Shown one piece after another: positions 1 to 8,825 of a stretch of DNA of 64,000 nt. Position 1 is the stretch's first letter; the number at the start of each line of letters is the position of its first letter. Made by a program: the position numbers and the translations under genes. The notes under the pieces were generated by a model that saw only the letters and a list, made by a program, of their open reading frames with translations, did no database searches and was not told the origin of the DNA. The stretch covers positions 2,976,001 through 3,040,000 of the forward strand of contig NZ_CP170339.1 in NCBI RefSeq assembly GCF_042445055.1, read 5' to 3'. The stretch comes from Falsihalocynthiibacter sp042445055 (GTDB taxonomy: Bacteria; Pseudomonadota; Alphaproteobacteria; Rhodobacterales; Rhodobacteraceae).

Positions 1-182
1 ACAACTGCAAGCCGCTTCATGATACCGATTTGAACCGCAGCCAGCCCAAGGCCGGGCATCGCCTCCATTGTATCGACCATGTCCGCCCAAATCGCGCGAA
101 TATTATCGTTTACTTCAGCGACACTCTCGGCGGGTGTGCGCAGGCGCTTGTCGGGCCATGGGACAAATGGGCGAACCGTCAT
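1..182 (-). CDS. Second peptide deformylase-like protein (partial, N-terminal part)
   Basis: This is the N-terminal 60 residues of a second peptide deformylase homologue; the rest lies beyond the window. It begins MTVRPFVPWPDKRLRTPAE and contains GLGLAAVQIG, which fits deformylase motif 1 (GxGxAAxQ) with Val where Pro is more usual. The ATG (180-182) overlaps the TGA of the upstream def gene as ATGA, so the two are co-translated. Alphaproteobacteria often carry def paralogues in tandem, usually followed by fmt. Motifs 2 and 3, which hold the Cys and His metal ligands, are outside the window, so whether this copy is catalytic cannot be judged. Confidence 0.8.
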   Translation of the reverse strand, partial: MTVRPFVPWPDKRLRTPAESVAEVNDNIRAIWADMVDTMEAMPGLGLAAVQIGIMKRLAV

Positions 183-700
183 CCGCGTGCCATTTCACGT
201 TTGAGCTTCTGCATCTTGCGCGTGATCATCTGGCGACGCATCGGCGATAGATAATCAATAAAGAGCTTACCATTGAGGTGGTCGATTTCGTGCTGCACAC
301 ACGTCGCCCAAAGCGCGTCAAATTTTGCTTCGCGCGCGGCACCCTCAAGATCAATCCATTTCACGCCAACCTCGGCGGGACGCTCGACTTCGCCGTATTG
401 CTCAGGAATAGAGAGACAGCCCTCTTCGTAGGTGTTGAGCGCTTCGGATTCCCAGACGATCTCTGGGTTAAACATGGTGATCGGTTCGGGGTCTGCCCCC
501 TCTTCTTTCACGCAATCCAAGACGATCAGGCGCTGCATCACACCAATCTGCGGCGCAGCGAGTCCAATTCCCGGCGCGTCATACATTGTCTCGAGCATGT
601 CCTCCGCCAGCTTCTTGAGCTCTGGCGTGACAGTCTCGATCGCCTCAGCGGTTTTCTTGAGGCGCGGGTCGGGGTGGATCAGGATCGGTCGAATACTCAT
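179..700 (-). CDS. def: Peptide deformylase
   Basis: This enzyme removes the N-formyl group from nascent proteins at the ribosome exit using a metal ion. All three family motifs are visible: GIGLAAPQIG near residue 45, EGCLSIP with the Cys ligand near residue 95, and QHEIDHLNG with two His ligands and the catalytic Glu near residue 138. The length of about 173 residues is normal. I chose the ATG at 700 (MSIRPILIHPDPRL), which matches the usual start of the family; an in-frame ATG at 709 would add three residues. The gene overlaps the next def-like gene by four bases. Divergent patB lies about 100 bases upstream. Confidence 0.93.
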   Translation of the reverse strand: MSIRPILIHPDPRLKKTAEAIETVTPELKKLAEDMLETMYDAPGIGLAAPQIGVMQRLIVLDCVKEEGADPEPITMFNPEIVWESEALNTYEEGCLSIPEQYGEVERPAEVGVKWIDLEGAAREAKFDALWATCVQHEIDHLNGKLFIDYLSPMRRQMITRKMQKLKREMARG

Positions 701-727
701 AACGCCCATTTAGGCGAAGATGCTGAA

Positions 728-755
728 GGTTGCAATCTCTGCCCCCCTTGCAACC
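728..755. promoter_or_regulatory. Perfect 8-bp inverted repeat between def and patB
   Basis: GGTTGCAA and TTGCAACC form a perfect inverted repeat separated by 12 bases, with half-site centres 20 bp apart (two helical turns). It lies in the short divergent promoter region between def (leftward) and the PatB-type gene (rightward). It could be an operator for a dimeric regulator or an RNA hairpin in a leader. No regulator gene is adjacent, so the function is inference. Confidence 0.35.
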
Positions 756-806
756 CCCATTCATTTTGTTAGCTTGGCGAAAAAATGATACGCTCAAGGA
801 AACTAC

Positions 807-1976
807 ATGTCATTCGATGAAATAATCGATCGCCGCGGCACCCATTCCACAAAATGGGACTCTATGAATGCGATCTATGGTGTTTGCCCCGATGATGGCC
901 TCGCGATGTGGGTCGCTGACATGGATTTTCATCCACCTGCCTGCGTGACCGCCGCACTTCAGGAATTTGTTGACCACAACGTATTTGGTTATTTCGGTGA
1001 CGACAGCGCCTATCGCAATGCAATTTGCTGGTGGATGGAGAATCGTCACGGCTGGAAAGTCGATCCGGCGGCAATTTTCACCACGCATGGCTTAGTCAAT
1101 GCGGTCGGAATGTGCCTTGAAACCTATACTAAACCCGAAGAAGGAGTTGTGCTCTTTAGTCCCGTTTATCACGCGTTCGCCAAAACAATTAAGGCCGCAG
1201 GCCGGACATTGGTTGAATGCCAACTGGTAAACAACGATGGTCGCTACGAGATGGATTTTGCGGCCTATGACGCCCAAATGACGGGCAACGAGAAAATGGT
1301 CATCCTCTGTTCGCCGCACAACCCCGGAGGTCGTGTCTGGACGCGAGATGAACTTAACCAAGTTGCCGCCTTTGCCCGCCGTCACGATTTGATTTTGGTG
1401 TCGGACGAGGTTCACCAAGACATCGTGTTCGACGGTAGCAAGCATATTCCGACATCCCATATTGAAGGGATCGAAGACCGCCTCGTCGTCCTTACCGCCC
1501 CCTCAAAAACCTTCAACCTCGCCGCGGCGCATACAGGGCAGGTTATTATTCAAGATAAGACCCTGCGTGCGCAGTTCGCCGTGACAATGACCGCGATGGG
1601 TATGTCCGCCAATAATTTTGGTTATATCGCCACAACGGCGGCTTACTCCCCTGAAGGGGCCGCGTGGGTGGACGAACTGATCGCGTATATTGACGGAAAC
1701 CGCCGCCTGTTTGATGAAGGGGTCAACGCAATCCCTGGCGTAAAATCTATGCCGCTTGAGGCGACCTATCTGTCATGGGTGGATTTCACAAATACCGGCA
1801 TGACCATGGACGAAATTTCCGAGCGTGTCGCCAAGTCTGCAAAGATTGCCGCGAACCAAGGGCCGACGTTTGGCACGGGTGGTGAACTGCACCTACGCTT
1901 CAACCTCGCCACTCCAAGAAGCCGCGTGGAAGAGGCAGTTGCGCGCCTTCAATCGGCGTTCAGTGACTTGCAATAA
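807..1976 (+). CDS. patB: PatB/MalY-type cystathionine beta-lyase (PLP C-S lyase)
   Basis: This is a fold-type I PLP enzyme of the MalY/PatB family, which cleaves the C-S bond of cystathionine or cysteine conjugates to pyruvate, ammonia and a thiol in the cytoplasm. At 389 residues it has the usual length. The N-terminal WVADMDF signature of this family is present. The cofactor Asp lies in VSDEVHQD (near residue 200), and the Schiff-base Lys is K234 in APSKTFN. A clear AAGGA ribosome site precedes the ATG. It stands alone and is divergent from def. The true substrate cannot be told from sequence; a role in methionine or sulfur metabolism is the default. Confidence 0.88.
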   Translation: MSFDEIIDRRGTHSTKWDSMNAIYGVCPDDGLAMWVADMDFHPPACVTAALQEFVDHNVFGYFGDDSAYRNAICWWMENRHGWKVDPAAIFTTHGLVNAVGMCLETYTKPEEGVVLFSPVYHAFAKTIKAAGRTLVECQLVNNDGRYEMDFAAYDAQMTGNEKMVILCSPHNPGGRVWTRDELNQVAAFARRHDLILVSDEVHQDIVFDGSKHIPTSHIEGIEDRLVVLTAPSKTFNLAAAHTGQVIIQDKTLRAQFAVTMTAMGMSANNFGYIATTAAYSPEGAAWVDELIAYIDGNRRLFDEGVNAIPGVKSMPLEATYLSWVDFTNTGMTMDEISERVAKSAKIAANQGPTFGTGGELHLRFNLATPRSRVEEAVARLQSAFSDLQ

Positions 1977-1984
1977 GTGAAAAC

Positions 1985-2009
1985 TGGCGTGGCACCACGT
2001 GCCGCGCCA
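1985..2009 (-). terminator. Intrinsic terminator hairpin between convergent genes
   Basis: TGGCGTGGCAC (1985-1995) pairs with GTGCCGCGCCA (1999-2009) across a 3-base loop, an 11-bp GC-rich stem with one T-G pair. Read leftward it is followed by GTTTTCACTT, a U-rich tail, just after the stop of the gene ending at 2015. Read rightward the tail is AAATTG, so it may also slow transcription coming from patB. Confidence 0.7.
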
Positions 2010-2014
2010 AATTG

Positions 2015-2371
2015 CTATTGGGCGTTGCTTCCGAGAAGGGCAACGGGGCTATCATCCGCGATTTCAAAATCCAGCGCGGCGCGATCCGCCGTGACGGTTG
2101 AGCGTTTGAAATCAAAGTGCATCTCGTCGCCCTGCACTTCAGAGGCCACAATCAAGCATTGATAAAGGTGCTTTGCCCCATCAAAAATATCGACCAAGCC
2201 GCGCATCTGCGGCGCAGTTTCTGCTTCTAGCGCAAAGCCACCCTCCCAATACCGCAGGATCGGGAAGACCTCGTCACCAGTGTGAACGCGTAGACGGCTC
2301 TTTTTCTTCATAGCTGCCATCTGGGCCCGTTCCAGACCCTCGCGCACCTCTTTGGGAAGGAAATCAGACAT
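2015..2371 (-). CDS. Conserved small protein of unknown function
   Basis: This is a 118-residue soluble protein that I cannot assign to a named family. The start at 2371 (MSDFLPKEVREGLERAQ) is preceded by GGAGAA at good spacing; upstream non-ATG starts are less likely. The N-terminus is a basic helix (KKKSRLRVH). The middle is predicted mixed alpha/beta, and the C-terminus (DDSPVALL) has the look of a small beta domain. No membrane segment, metal motif or catalytic motif stands out. It lies downstream of cobM on the same strand with an 81-base gap and ends at a hairpin terminator, so it is probably its own unit or the tail of the cob operon. Confidence 0.75.
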   Translation of the reverse strand: MSDFLPKEVREGLERAQMAAMKKKSRLRVHTGDEVFPILRYWEGGFALEAETAPQMRGLVDIFDGAKHLYQCLIVASEVQGDEMHFDFKRSTVTADRAALDFEIADDSPVALLGSNAQ

Positions 2372-2452
2372 AATTTCTCCAAGAATCAATTTCGAGCCAA
2401 GTTCTTACAATCAGAATGACATAGCACCCCTGAACGTCAAGTTAACCTTCCC

Positions 2453-3244
2453 TCAGGTATTGTGATCCTCGACAAGTTGCACACCAGTCACAGGTCGAAG
2501 CACGTGCGGCATCGCGGGATCATAGAGCGCGGAATCCTTGAAATCGCGTACCGATCCAAGCGCAGGCCCCACAAGGATAAGTGCTGTGCGTGTGATCTTT
2601 TCGGAACGCACCTTCTTGCGAATGTCGGCCAGCGTTCCGCGCAGGAACAGCTCATCTGGCCATCCTACGCGATAGGCCACAACAACGGGACAATCCTCGC
2701 CATAGTGCGGTGTAAGAACGCGCTCGATCTCGCGCATATTTCGCACCGCAAGGTGAATGGCCAATGTCGCACCCGTACGCGCGAAGTTTTCAAGGGTCTC
2801 GCCTTCGGGCATAGAGGTCGATTGCATCGACATACGTGTGAGGACAATAGATTGCGCGATCTCAGGAATAGTGAGTTCCTGTCCCAATGCTGCCGCGGCG
2901 GCGGCATATGCGGGAACGCCGGGGATGATTTGGTAATCAATGCCGTCGGCCTTGAGACGTCGAATTTGCTCGGCAATCGCGCCATAGAGCGAAGGATCGC
3001 CCGAATGAACGCGCGCTACGTTCTCTCCGCGTTCGTGGGCGGCGACGATTTCGGCGTGGGTTTCGTCAAGCGTCATAACCGCCGTATCACGCACCAATGC
3101 ACCCTCTGGGGCGCAATCGACGACTTCGCGCGGCACAAGTGACCCTGCATAAAGGCAAACGGGACATTCCCCGATAACCCGCGCGGCCTTCAACGTAAGC
3201 AACTCTGGGTCGCCCGGACCCGCGCCGATAAAATAAACTGTCAT
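2453..3244 (-). CDS. cobM: Precorrin-4 C11-methyltransferase
   Basis: CobM transfers a methyl group from SAM to C11 of precorrin-4, giving precorrin-5. The 263-residue protein starts with MTVYFIGAGPGDPELLT, the glycine-rich loop of tetrapyrrole methyltransferases. It keeps the VHSGDPSLYGAI motif near residue 80 and the CobM-like LTRMSMQSTSMP segment. An AAGGAG site lies six bases before the ATG. It is the last cobalamin gene of the leftward operon, 27 bases after cbiG-cobJ. Because the partner genes are of the aerobic type (cobN, cobW), the CobM name is preferred over CbiF. Confidence 0.93.
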   Translation of the reverse strand: MTVYFIGAGPGDPELLTLKAARVIGECPVCLYAGSLVPREVVDCAPEGALVRDTAVMTLDETHAEIVAAHERGENVARVHSGDPSLYGAIAEQIRRLKADGIDYQIIPGVPAYAAAAAALGQELTIPEIAQSIVLTRMSMQSTSMPEGETLENFARTGATLAIHLAVRNMREIERVLTPHYGEDCPVVVAYRVGWPDELFLRGTLADIRKKVRSEKITRTALILVGPALGSVRDFKDSALYDPAMPHVLRPVTGVQLVEDHNT

Positions 3245-3271
3245 ACGAACTCCTTGGCCTATGGCCGGTGT

Positions 3272-5098
3272 CTAGCTGGCCTTAGGGGCCAAATCTCCGT
3301 CGATTTTCCGTGCGTAACCACGCGGCGTATACATGCGCGGACCTTCACCTAGCTGCGCGAGTTTCGTGTGGCTTGACCCCACCAAGACGACGGTCAGCAT
3401 ATCGACTTCATCAACTTCCAGATCGGCAAGACGACGGTAGCGAACGTTCTCTTCCGGGCGTCCCAACGAGCTTGCGAGCATAACAGGTGTATCCGCTGGA
3501 CGGTGCTTCAATAGAATATCGCGCGCTTCGGCCAAAAGGGTACGCCTCCGCATCGAAACAGGATTGTAGAACGCGATAACGAAGTCGCCCTCGGCCGCGG
3601 CATGGAGCCGCTTAACGATATCCTCACGCGGGGTCAGCAGATCAGAGAGAGATATAGCGCAGAAGTCATGTCCCAGAGGCGCGCCCGCGCGCGCGGCTGC
3701 GCCCTGAAGCGCGGAAACGCCGGGCGTTGAAATAACATCCACACGATGCGCGGCATCGCTAACGCCCAACTCGTCAGGACCCCGGTCCAGCAATTCGAAC
3801 ACTAGAGCACCCATCGCATAGATACCCGCATCGCCCGAACAAATCAGCGCAACATTTTTACCTTTGGCTGCCTGCTCAAGCGCATAGCGACACCGATCTT
3901 CCTCGCCACCAAGCGGGAAATCAGAACGGGTTTTGCCGTGGGCAAGCGGCCCGAGCAAATCGATATAAAGCCCATACCCCACCAGTTCCTCGGCCTCGGC
4001 AACTAAGCGACTTGCCTCTGGCGTGCGCCAACTATGTTGTCCGGGTCCGATGCCAATAATGGACAAGCGACCACGCGCGCGGCCATTCAACTCAACGATT
4101 GGGTCATTCGCTCGTGCCAAGGCGCATGTTGCGTTGGCCGTCTTTTGCTTGGGCACAACGAGCGTTGCATCCCGCCCCGCCGCCGCCAGCGCAGAAGCCT
4201 CGGACACGCCGTGACAACCAACTTCGGCAAAAACCACCTCGGACGGGTTTTCCAAGCGATCTACTTCGGCCTCTAATTCATCGGCATCAAAGAGCCTAAG
4301 CGGCACGCCAAGCCGCGCAGCAACGACATTCATCGCCGGCTCGTCACCCTTAAGGTCAATCGAATTAACACAAGCGATCGCGCCTCTTGCAATCCCCTCG
4401 CGCTCAAGTGTTTCGCACAGGAGGTCCCAAACTTCTTCTGGGTCGGCATTGCGCGCGCATCCAAGGCCGAGCGCAAATCGCTGTGGATGATAGACAAGCT
4501 GCGCATCAGTTGGCGTTACGGGCGCTTCGGTTACGCGAAGCTCGACCTCGCCGTTTTCACTTGCATCAAGATCAAAGATATTCTCGCCTTTGCACGCGAG
4601 CGATGCGCCATTCAGAAGGGCCGCCATAACGGGCTTGGCACTCTGCGGATTCTGCAAACGATACCCGACAGGCGGCATATCAAGCGCCACACCCATTGCA
4701 ACGTCGCCTGCGGTCGTAACTGCCGCAACTCCCCCAAGTGCTTCGGAAATCTGTTGCGCAAGGCGGTTTGCGCCGCGATGACCGCCAAGTAGCGGCACTG
4801 TCACGCTCCCATCATCCGCGACCGAAACGACGGGCGGCTCTTGCGTTTTGTCCGCCAGAAGCGGCGCCACCGCCCGAATAAGGATACCGCTCGCACAAAC
4901 GCCGACAATCGGTGTTCCGCTAGCAAACAAAGTGCGCACATGATCCAGCGCATTCGGAAAATACGCATCGGCCCGCTCTACTCTTTCAGAGCGCCCATGC
5001 ACATCCGCCCCGAGAAGCGCGGCCACTTTATGTGCTGTTTCTTCTCCCGACTTGGATAGACAAACCACAACGGGTTTCAGCGCAGAATTTAGAGCCAT
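3272..5098 (-). CDS. cobJ: CbiG/CobE-CobJ fusion (precorrin-3B C17-methyltransferase)
   Basis: This is a 608-residue fusion. Residues 1-120 resemble the CbiG N-terminal domain (GGHRGANRLAQ motif). Residues 205-335 resemble the CbiG C-terminal/CobE domain (GLGCARNADPEEV; EVGCHGVSEASAL). Residues 343-608 are a complete CobJ/CbiH methyltransferase (LSIIGIGPGQ; STPGVSALQGAAARAGAPLG). CobJ methylates C17 and contracts the ring. CbiG opens the delta-lactone in the anaerobic pathway, while CobE is its counterpart in the aerobic one. The start overlaps the cobI stop by 10 bases. Which activity the front half has in this oxygen-type pathway is inference. Confidence 0.9.
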   Translation of the reverse strand: MALNSALKPVVVCLSKSGEETAHKVAALLGADVHGRSERVERADAYFPNALDHVRTLFASGTPIVGVCASGILIRAVAPLLADKTQEPPVVSVADDGSVTVPLLGGHRGANRLAQQISEALGGVAAVTTAGDVAMGVALDMPPVGYRLQNPQSAKPVMAALLNGASLACKGENIFDLDASENGEVELRVTEAPVTPTDAQLVYHPQRFALGLGCARNADPEEVWDLLCETLEREGIARGAIACVNSIDLKGDEPAMNVVAARLGVPLRLFDADELEAEVDRLENPSEVVFAEVGCHGVSEASALAAAGRDATLVVPKQKTANATCALARANDPIVELNGRARGRLSIIGIGPGQHSWRTPEASRLVAEAEELVGYGLYIDLLGPLAHGKTRSDFPLGGEEDRCRYALEQAAKGKNVALICSGDAGIYAMGALVFELLDRGPDELGVSDAAHRVDVISTPGVSALQGAAARAGAPLGHDFCAISLSDLLTPREDIVKRLHAAAEGDFVIAFYNPVSMRRRTLLAEARDILLKHRPADTPVMLASSLGRPEENVRYRRLADLEVDEVDMLTVVLVGSSHTKLAQLGEGPRMYTPRGYARKIDGDLAPKAS

Positions 5099-5790
5099 GG
5101 ATCAGCTCCCTTCGTTAACAAGATCATTGAAAAGTACGGCGCTCTTTCGGGCGCGTCCGCGAGGGGCGCCACCACTTCTTCGGGAAGTGACGCGCGCTCG
5201 ATATAGGTTGCTTTGTCTAGGAGGCCCAGATCATCAATCACACCGCGAATTTTTGAAAGGTGCCGCCCGACCTTCATGATCGCCACGCTTTCGGCGCCAT
5301 CTATCCGCGTGCGCAACTCGTCTTCTGGCAATGGACCGGGCAGGATCGTAACCCGCTCATTTCGTGCTGCCAGCGGCATCTGAGCGCGCGCGGCACAGGC
5401 AGTGACGCTGGTTACGCCGGGGATAATTTCGCACTCAAACCGATCAGAAAGCCGCGCGAACAAATACATGAACGACCCGTAGAAGAACGGATCCCCTTCG
5501 CAGAGGCACACGACATCCTCGCCACTCTCTAGCGCCTTAGCGATGCCATCTGCTCCACGATCATATGCCTGTTGTGCAGGTGCGCGCTCGACGGTCATCG
5601 GGACATCCATCGCGATTTCGCGAATGCCATCAGGGATATATTGCGCCGCGATGGAACGTGCAAAGCTGGCTCCACCCTCAAGGCATGGATAGGCAACAAC
5701 GCTCGCATTTTGCACAAGTCGCACCGCGCGCATTGTCATCAAGTCTGGATCGCCAGGCCCAAGCCCGACACCATAAAGCTTTCCGTTCAT
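5089..5790 (-). CDS. cobI: Precorrin-2 C20-methyltransferase
   Basis: CobI methylates C20 of precorrin-2 to give precorrin-3A. The start at 5790 (MNGKLYGVGLGPGDPDLMT) overlaps the cobL stop as ATGA and puts the methyltransferase glycine loop at the N-terminus, so the upstream in-frame codons were left out. The 233-residue length is normal. Family features include CEGDPFFYGSFMYL and IIPGVTSVTACAA. It lies between cobL and cbiG-cobJ with overlaps at both ends, which argues for strict co-translation. Confidence 0.92.
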   Translation of the reverse strand: MNGKLYGVGLGPGDPDLMTMRAVRLVQNASVVAYPCLEGGASFARSIAAQYIPDGIREIAMDVPMTVERAPAQQAYDRGADGIAKALESGEDVVCLCEGDPFFYGSFMYLFARLSDRFECEIIPGVTSVTACAARAQMPLAARNERVTILPGPLPEDELRTRIDGAESVAIMKVGRHLSKIRGVIDDLGLLDKATYIERASLPEEVVAPLADAPERAPYFSMILLTKGADPWL

Positions 5791-6998
5791 CGCTTTACCA
5801 AACTCAACTGAGTAACCGGCATAAGCGGCTTCCACCCAAGGTGACCTGCATCTACCGGCCCAAGGGGTGTTACACGATGCACAGAGAGTTTTACCAACTG
5901 GCCACCAAACTCCTTATGAAGCGCCACGAGTTCCGCTTCGCTTTCAAGCGTTACGGCATTTGCGACCAAGCGTCCAAGCGGGCGAAGGGCGCTCCACGCG
6001 GCATCGAATGTTTGACGGCTCAGTCCGCCACCAATAAATACTGCGTCAGGCGCAGGCAGATCGGTCAGCGCTTCGGGAACGCGTCCGTCAATCAGTTCGA
6101 GCTTTGGCACACCGAGCGCCAGCGCATTCGCCGCGGCCATCGCGCGACGATCGGGGCGCGGCTCGATCCCAATGGCACGTGCATACCGTGCGCCGCGCAT
6201 CCACTCCACCGCGACAGATCCACATCCTGTCCCGATGTCCCACAATAGCGCCCCGCGCATCGGCATAAGTTTCGCCAGCGTCGCTGCGCGCACCTCTTGT
6301 TTGGTCATGGTTCCGTCATGCTCGAAGAGTTCGTCGGCAAGGCCCGGCACCCGAGGCAACAGGGCGGCATTTGGCGCCGCTATACATTCGACCGCGAGCG
6401 TGTTGAACGCAGGGACCTCGTGATCCCAGTCCTCTGCGATCCCTTCAAAACGTTGCTCGTTATCTCCGCCCATCGCAGCCAGCACAACCATACGGCTGCG
6501 CCCGAAACCTCGATCCGTCAGGAACTTGGCGATCTGCGCCGGAGTTTCGGCCCCCGTCGTCAAAATCAGCAGTCGCTGATCAGGCTGAATAAAAGCGATC
6601 ATCTGCTCAACGGGTCGGCCATGGACCGTAAGCGTTTCGAGGTCCGCAAGGCTCCACCCCATCCGCGCCGCCGCAAGTTGAAACGCGCCCACTTGCGGAT
6701 GATAGGTGATCTCGGACGGATCAATCGAACGGCCAATACGCGCCCCGACCGAATACCAAAGCGGATCACCCGTCGCGAGCACGACAACGCGCCTCCCTTT
6801 GTGGGCGGTCAACACGTCGATCAGCGCATCAAAGGGCGAAGGCCACGCAATGCGTTCAGCATTCTGCGCACCAGCTAAGAGCTGATGACGCTCGCCGCCC
6901 ACGATCACCTCTGCCGCTTCGACCACGGCGCGCGTTGCAGGGGTCAGGCCCTCAAGCCCGTCCTCTCCTATTCCAACGATATGAAGCCAAGCAGACAT
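5787..6998 (-). CDS. cobL: Precorrin-6Y C5,15-methyltransferase (decarboxylating)
   Basis: CobL methylates C5 and C15 of precorrin-6Y and removes the acetate carboxyl at C12. The 403-residue protein has both modules. An N-terminal CbiE-like tetrapyrrole methyltransferase covers about residues 1-205 (IVGIGEDGLEGLT; ATGDPLWYSVG). A C-terminal CbiT-like SAM-binding domain covers about 215-400 (LLWDIGTGCGSVAVEWM; FIGGGLS). It overlaps cobI by four bases and lies 28 bases downstream of cobH. The fused form is typical of the aerobic pathway. Confidence 0.93.
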   Translation of the reverse strand: MSAWLHIVGIGEDGLEGLTPATRAVVEAAEVIVGGERHQLLAGAQNAERIAWPSPFDALIDVLTAHKGRRVVVLATGDPLWYSVGARIGRSIDPSEITYHPQVGAFQLAAARMGWSLADLETLTVHGRPVEQMIAFIQPDQRLLILTTGAETPAQIAKFLTDRGFGRSRMVVLAAMGGDNEQRFEGIAEDWDHEVPAFNTLAVECIAAPNAALLPRVPGLADELFEHDGTMTKQEVRAATLAKLMPMRGALLWDIGTGCGSVAVEWMRGARYARAIGIEPRPDRRAMAAANALALGVPKLELIDGRVPEALTDLPAPDAVFIGGGLSRQTFDAAWSALRPLGRLVANAVTLESEAELVALHKEFGGQLVKLSVHRVTPLGPVDAGHLGWKPLMPVTQLSLVKR

Positions 6999-7026
6999 TT
7001 ACACTCCTTCAGGCAATACTGCCCGC

Positions 7027-7719
7027 CTATTTTGAAATCTCGGGCAAACCTGCCGCGAGTGCGTTAACTGCTGCCGATGCAATTGCCGATCCCCCGCGAC
7101 GACCACGAAGCGCAATAAATTCACAACTGCGCGGACGGGCAGCAAGCTCTGCTTTACTTTCGGCCGCGCCGACAAAGCCAACGGGGAACCCAAGGATAAC
7201 CGCAGGCTTTGGCGCACCTTGATCAATTAACTCCAGCAAGTGAAAAAGTGCCGTTGGCGCATTCCCGATCGCCACGACCGCTCCTTCAAGCCTTTCCGCC
7301 CAGAGTTCAACCGCCGCCGCCGAACGCGTATTGCCGATCTCGGATGCGAGCGGAATAACGCGCTCATCATTCAGCGTCACGATTATCTCGTTCTCTGACG
7401 GTAGATAGCGGCGAATGATGCCCGCACCAACCATTTCGCAATCGCAAAACACTGGCGCACCGTTCAACAATGCCTCGCGTCCTGCCTCATACGCACGCGC
7501 AGAATAGGCAAGGCGATCCGCAATTTCGACCATTCCACAAGCATGTATCACACGCGTCGCAAGCGCTGCCATTCCCGCGTCAAAACGATCCAGCCGCGCC
7601 TCTTTTTGAACAGTTGCAAAGCTCTGCGCATAGATCTCGGCAGGCGCGCGCTCATACCTGAGCGCAGGCCGCGCTGAGTGACCCGTCTTTGGGTCCGAAG
7701 ATCGGCCTTCACCGCTCAT
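7027..7719 (-). CDS. cobH: Precorrin-8X methylmutase
   Basis: CobH moves the C11 methyl group to C12, turning precorrin-8X into hydrogenobyrinic acid. The 230-residue protein is about 20 residues longer than usual because of a Ser/Gly-rich N-terminus. The ATG overlap with the cbiX stop supports this start. The core has RVIHACGMVEIADRL, with the catalytic His of the family, then FCDCEMVGAGI and GFPVGFVGAAESK. It sits between cbiX and cobL in the operon. Confidence 0.93.
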   Translation of the reverse strand: MSGEGRSSDPKTGHSARPALRYERAPAEIYAQSFATVQKEARLDRFDAGMAALATRVIHACGMVEIADRLAYSARAYEAGREALLNGAPVFCDCEMVGAGIIRRYLPSENEIIVTLNDERVIPLASEIGNTRSAAAVELWAERLEGAVVAIGNAPTALFHLLELIDQGAPKPAVILGFPVGFVGAAESKAELAARPRSCEFIALRGRRGGSAIASAAVNALAAGLPEISK

Positions 7720-8813
7720 TTCTTGCGTGCACTTTCGGGACCGTGCGGGTGCTTGGCGTGCGGGTATTCCGCATGAACGTGGTCATGATGGTGGTGGTGA
7801 TGGTGCTCGTGGTCACCATGGTGGTGATGGTGTGAATGGTCATGCGAATGTGGGTCCATATCCAAGCGGCATTCACCCGTACAGAAATCAGCGCATAGCT
7901 TGCAATCCTCGACATTACTGCCCGGTGCATTCGCGCCCTGTCCTTCCACGTGGTGATGATGGCTCTCTTGAACCGCACCCACTTCGGCCTCAAAACCCAA
8001 AACCTGAGTGCGATATTTGCAAGTACCGCAGGTTGGGGGAACGACTTCTCCTAATTGCTCGGTCACGCGCTCGGCGAATGTTTCCAGCACCTTAGGATGG
8101 TCGTTTAGATATCCAGCCTTAACAAAATCAATATCCGGATACTGCGCAGAAACCTGATCCGTAAATCCATAGATGCGGTCGATCAAAATCCCTGCGAACA
8201 GGAAGTAAGGGAACACGATGACACGTTTGTAACCTAGCTTCGCAACATGGTTCAGGCATGGCTCGACCAGCGGGAATGTAACTCCAGAGTATCCGACTTC
8301 GCACCAGCCAAAGCCCATACCTTCCCAAAGCATCCGCGCGATTTTGCTCACGTTACCATTGGCATCGGGATCCGAAGCGCCGCGACCGATCACAACCAGA
8401 CAGGTTTCCTCAAGCGGCAAATCACCGTATTCGGCATTGGCGCGATCAACGGCTTCTTGGACACGCTCTCCGGCGGCGGCAATCATTTTGGGGTCAACGC
8501 CCAACTCGCGCCCATAAGAAACGTCTACGCCGTGTTTCGCAGAGTAAGTATTCAGAACCGTTGGAATATCGTTCTTGGCATGCATCGCGGCAAAGAGCAT
8601 TCCCGGTACAGCCACGATTTTATCGCAGCCTGCTTCGCGCAAACGGTCAAGCCCATCACGGATAACGGGGTTCGCAAACTCCAGATAGCCATAATCCACC
8701 ATCCATTCAGAAGGCAAAAGTGCTGGGAGTTTTTCGGCCAAAACGGCGAACTCGTCGACCGCATCTTGGCTTCGCGATCCGTGACCGCAAATCATCACAC
8801 CAATTTTCGACAT
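7716..8813 (-). CDS. cbiX: CbiX-type sirohydrochlorin cobaltochelatase, long form with His-rich tail
   Basis: This is a 365-residue class II chelatase. Two repeated chelatase domains fill about residues 1-125 (MICGHGSR with the metal His at 11) and 135-255 (VFPYFLFAGILIDRIY). The C-terminal extension has C262-x2-C265 and a C304/C307/C311/C315 cluster, then a His-rich tail at 322-357. Long CbiX proteins from Bacillus are known to carry an Fe-S centre and a His-rich end, so the tail may store cobalt. CbiX inserts cobalt early in the anaerobic pathway, yet the late chelatase CobN is also in this window. An AGGAGG site precedes the ATG. A siroheme role is possible. Confidence 0.85.
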   Translation of the reverse strand: MSKIGVMICGHGSRSQDAVDEFAVLAEKLPALLPSEWMVDYGYLEFANPVIRDGLDRLREAGCDKIVAVPGMLFAAMHAKNDIPTVLNTYSAKHGVDVSYGRELGVDPKMIAAAGERVQEAVDRANAEYGDLPLEETCLVVIGRGASDPDANGNVSKIARMLWEGMGFGWCEVGYSGVTFPLVEPCLNHVAKLGYKRVIVFPYFLFAGILIDRIYGFTDQVSAQYPDIDFVKAGYLNDHPKVLETFAERVTEQLGEVVPPTCGTCKYRTQVLGFEAEVGAVQESHHHHVEGQGANAPGSNVEDCKLCADFCTGECRLDMDPHSHDHSHHHHHGDHEHHHHHHHDHVHAEYPHAKHPHGPESARKK

Positions 8814-8825
8814 TCTGTGAACCTC

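Noticed and set aside
7709..7993. Minus-strand frame rich in Thr, Ile and Met overlapping the end of cbiX
   Set aside because: It is the shifted reading of the His-codon-rich tail of cbiX; the low-complexity repeats come from the CAC/CAT codons.
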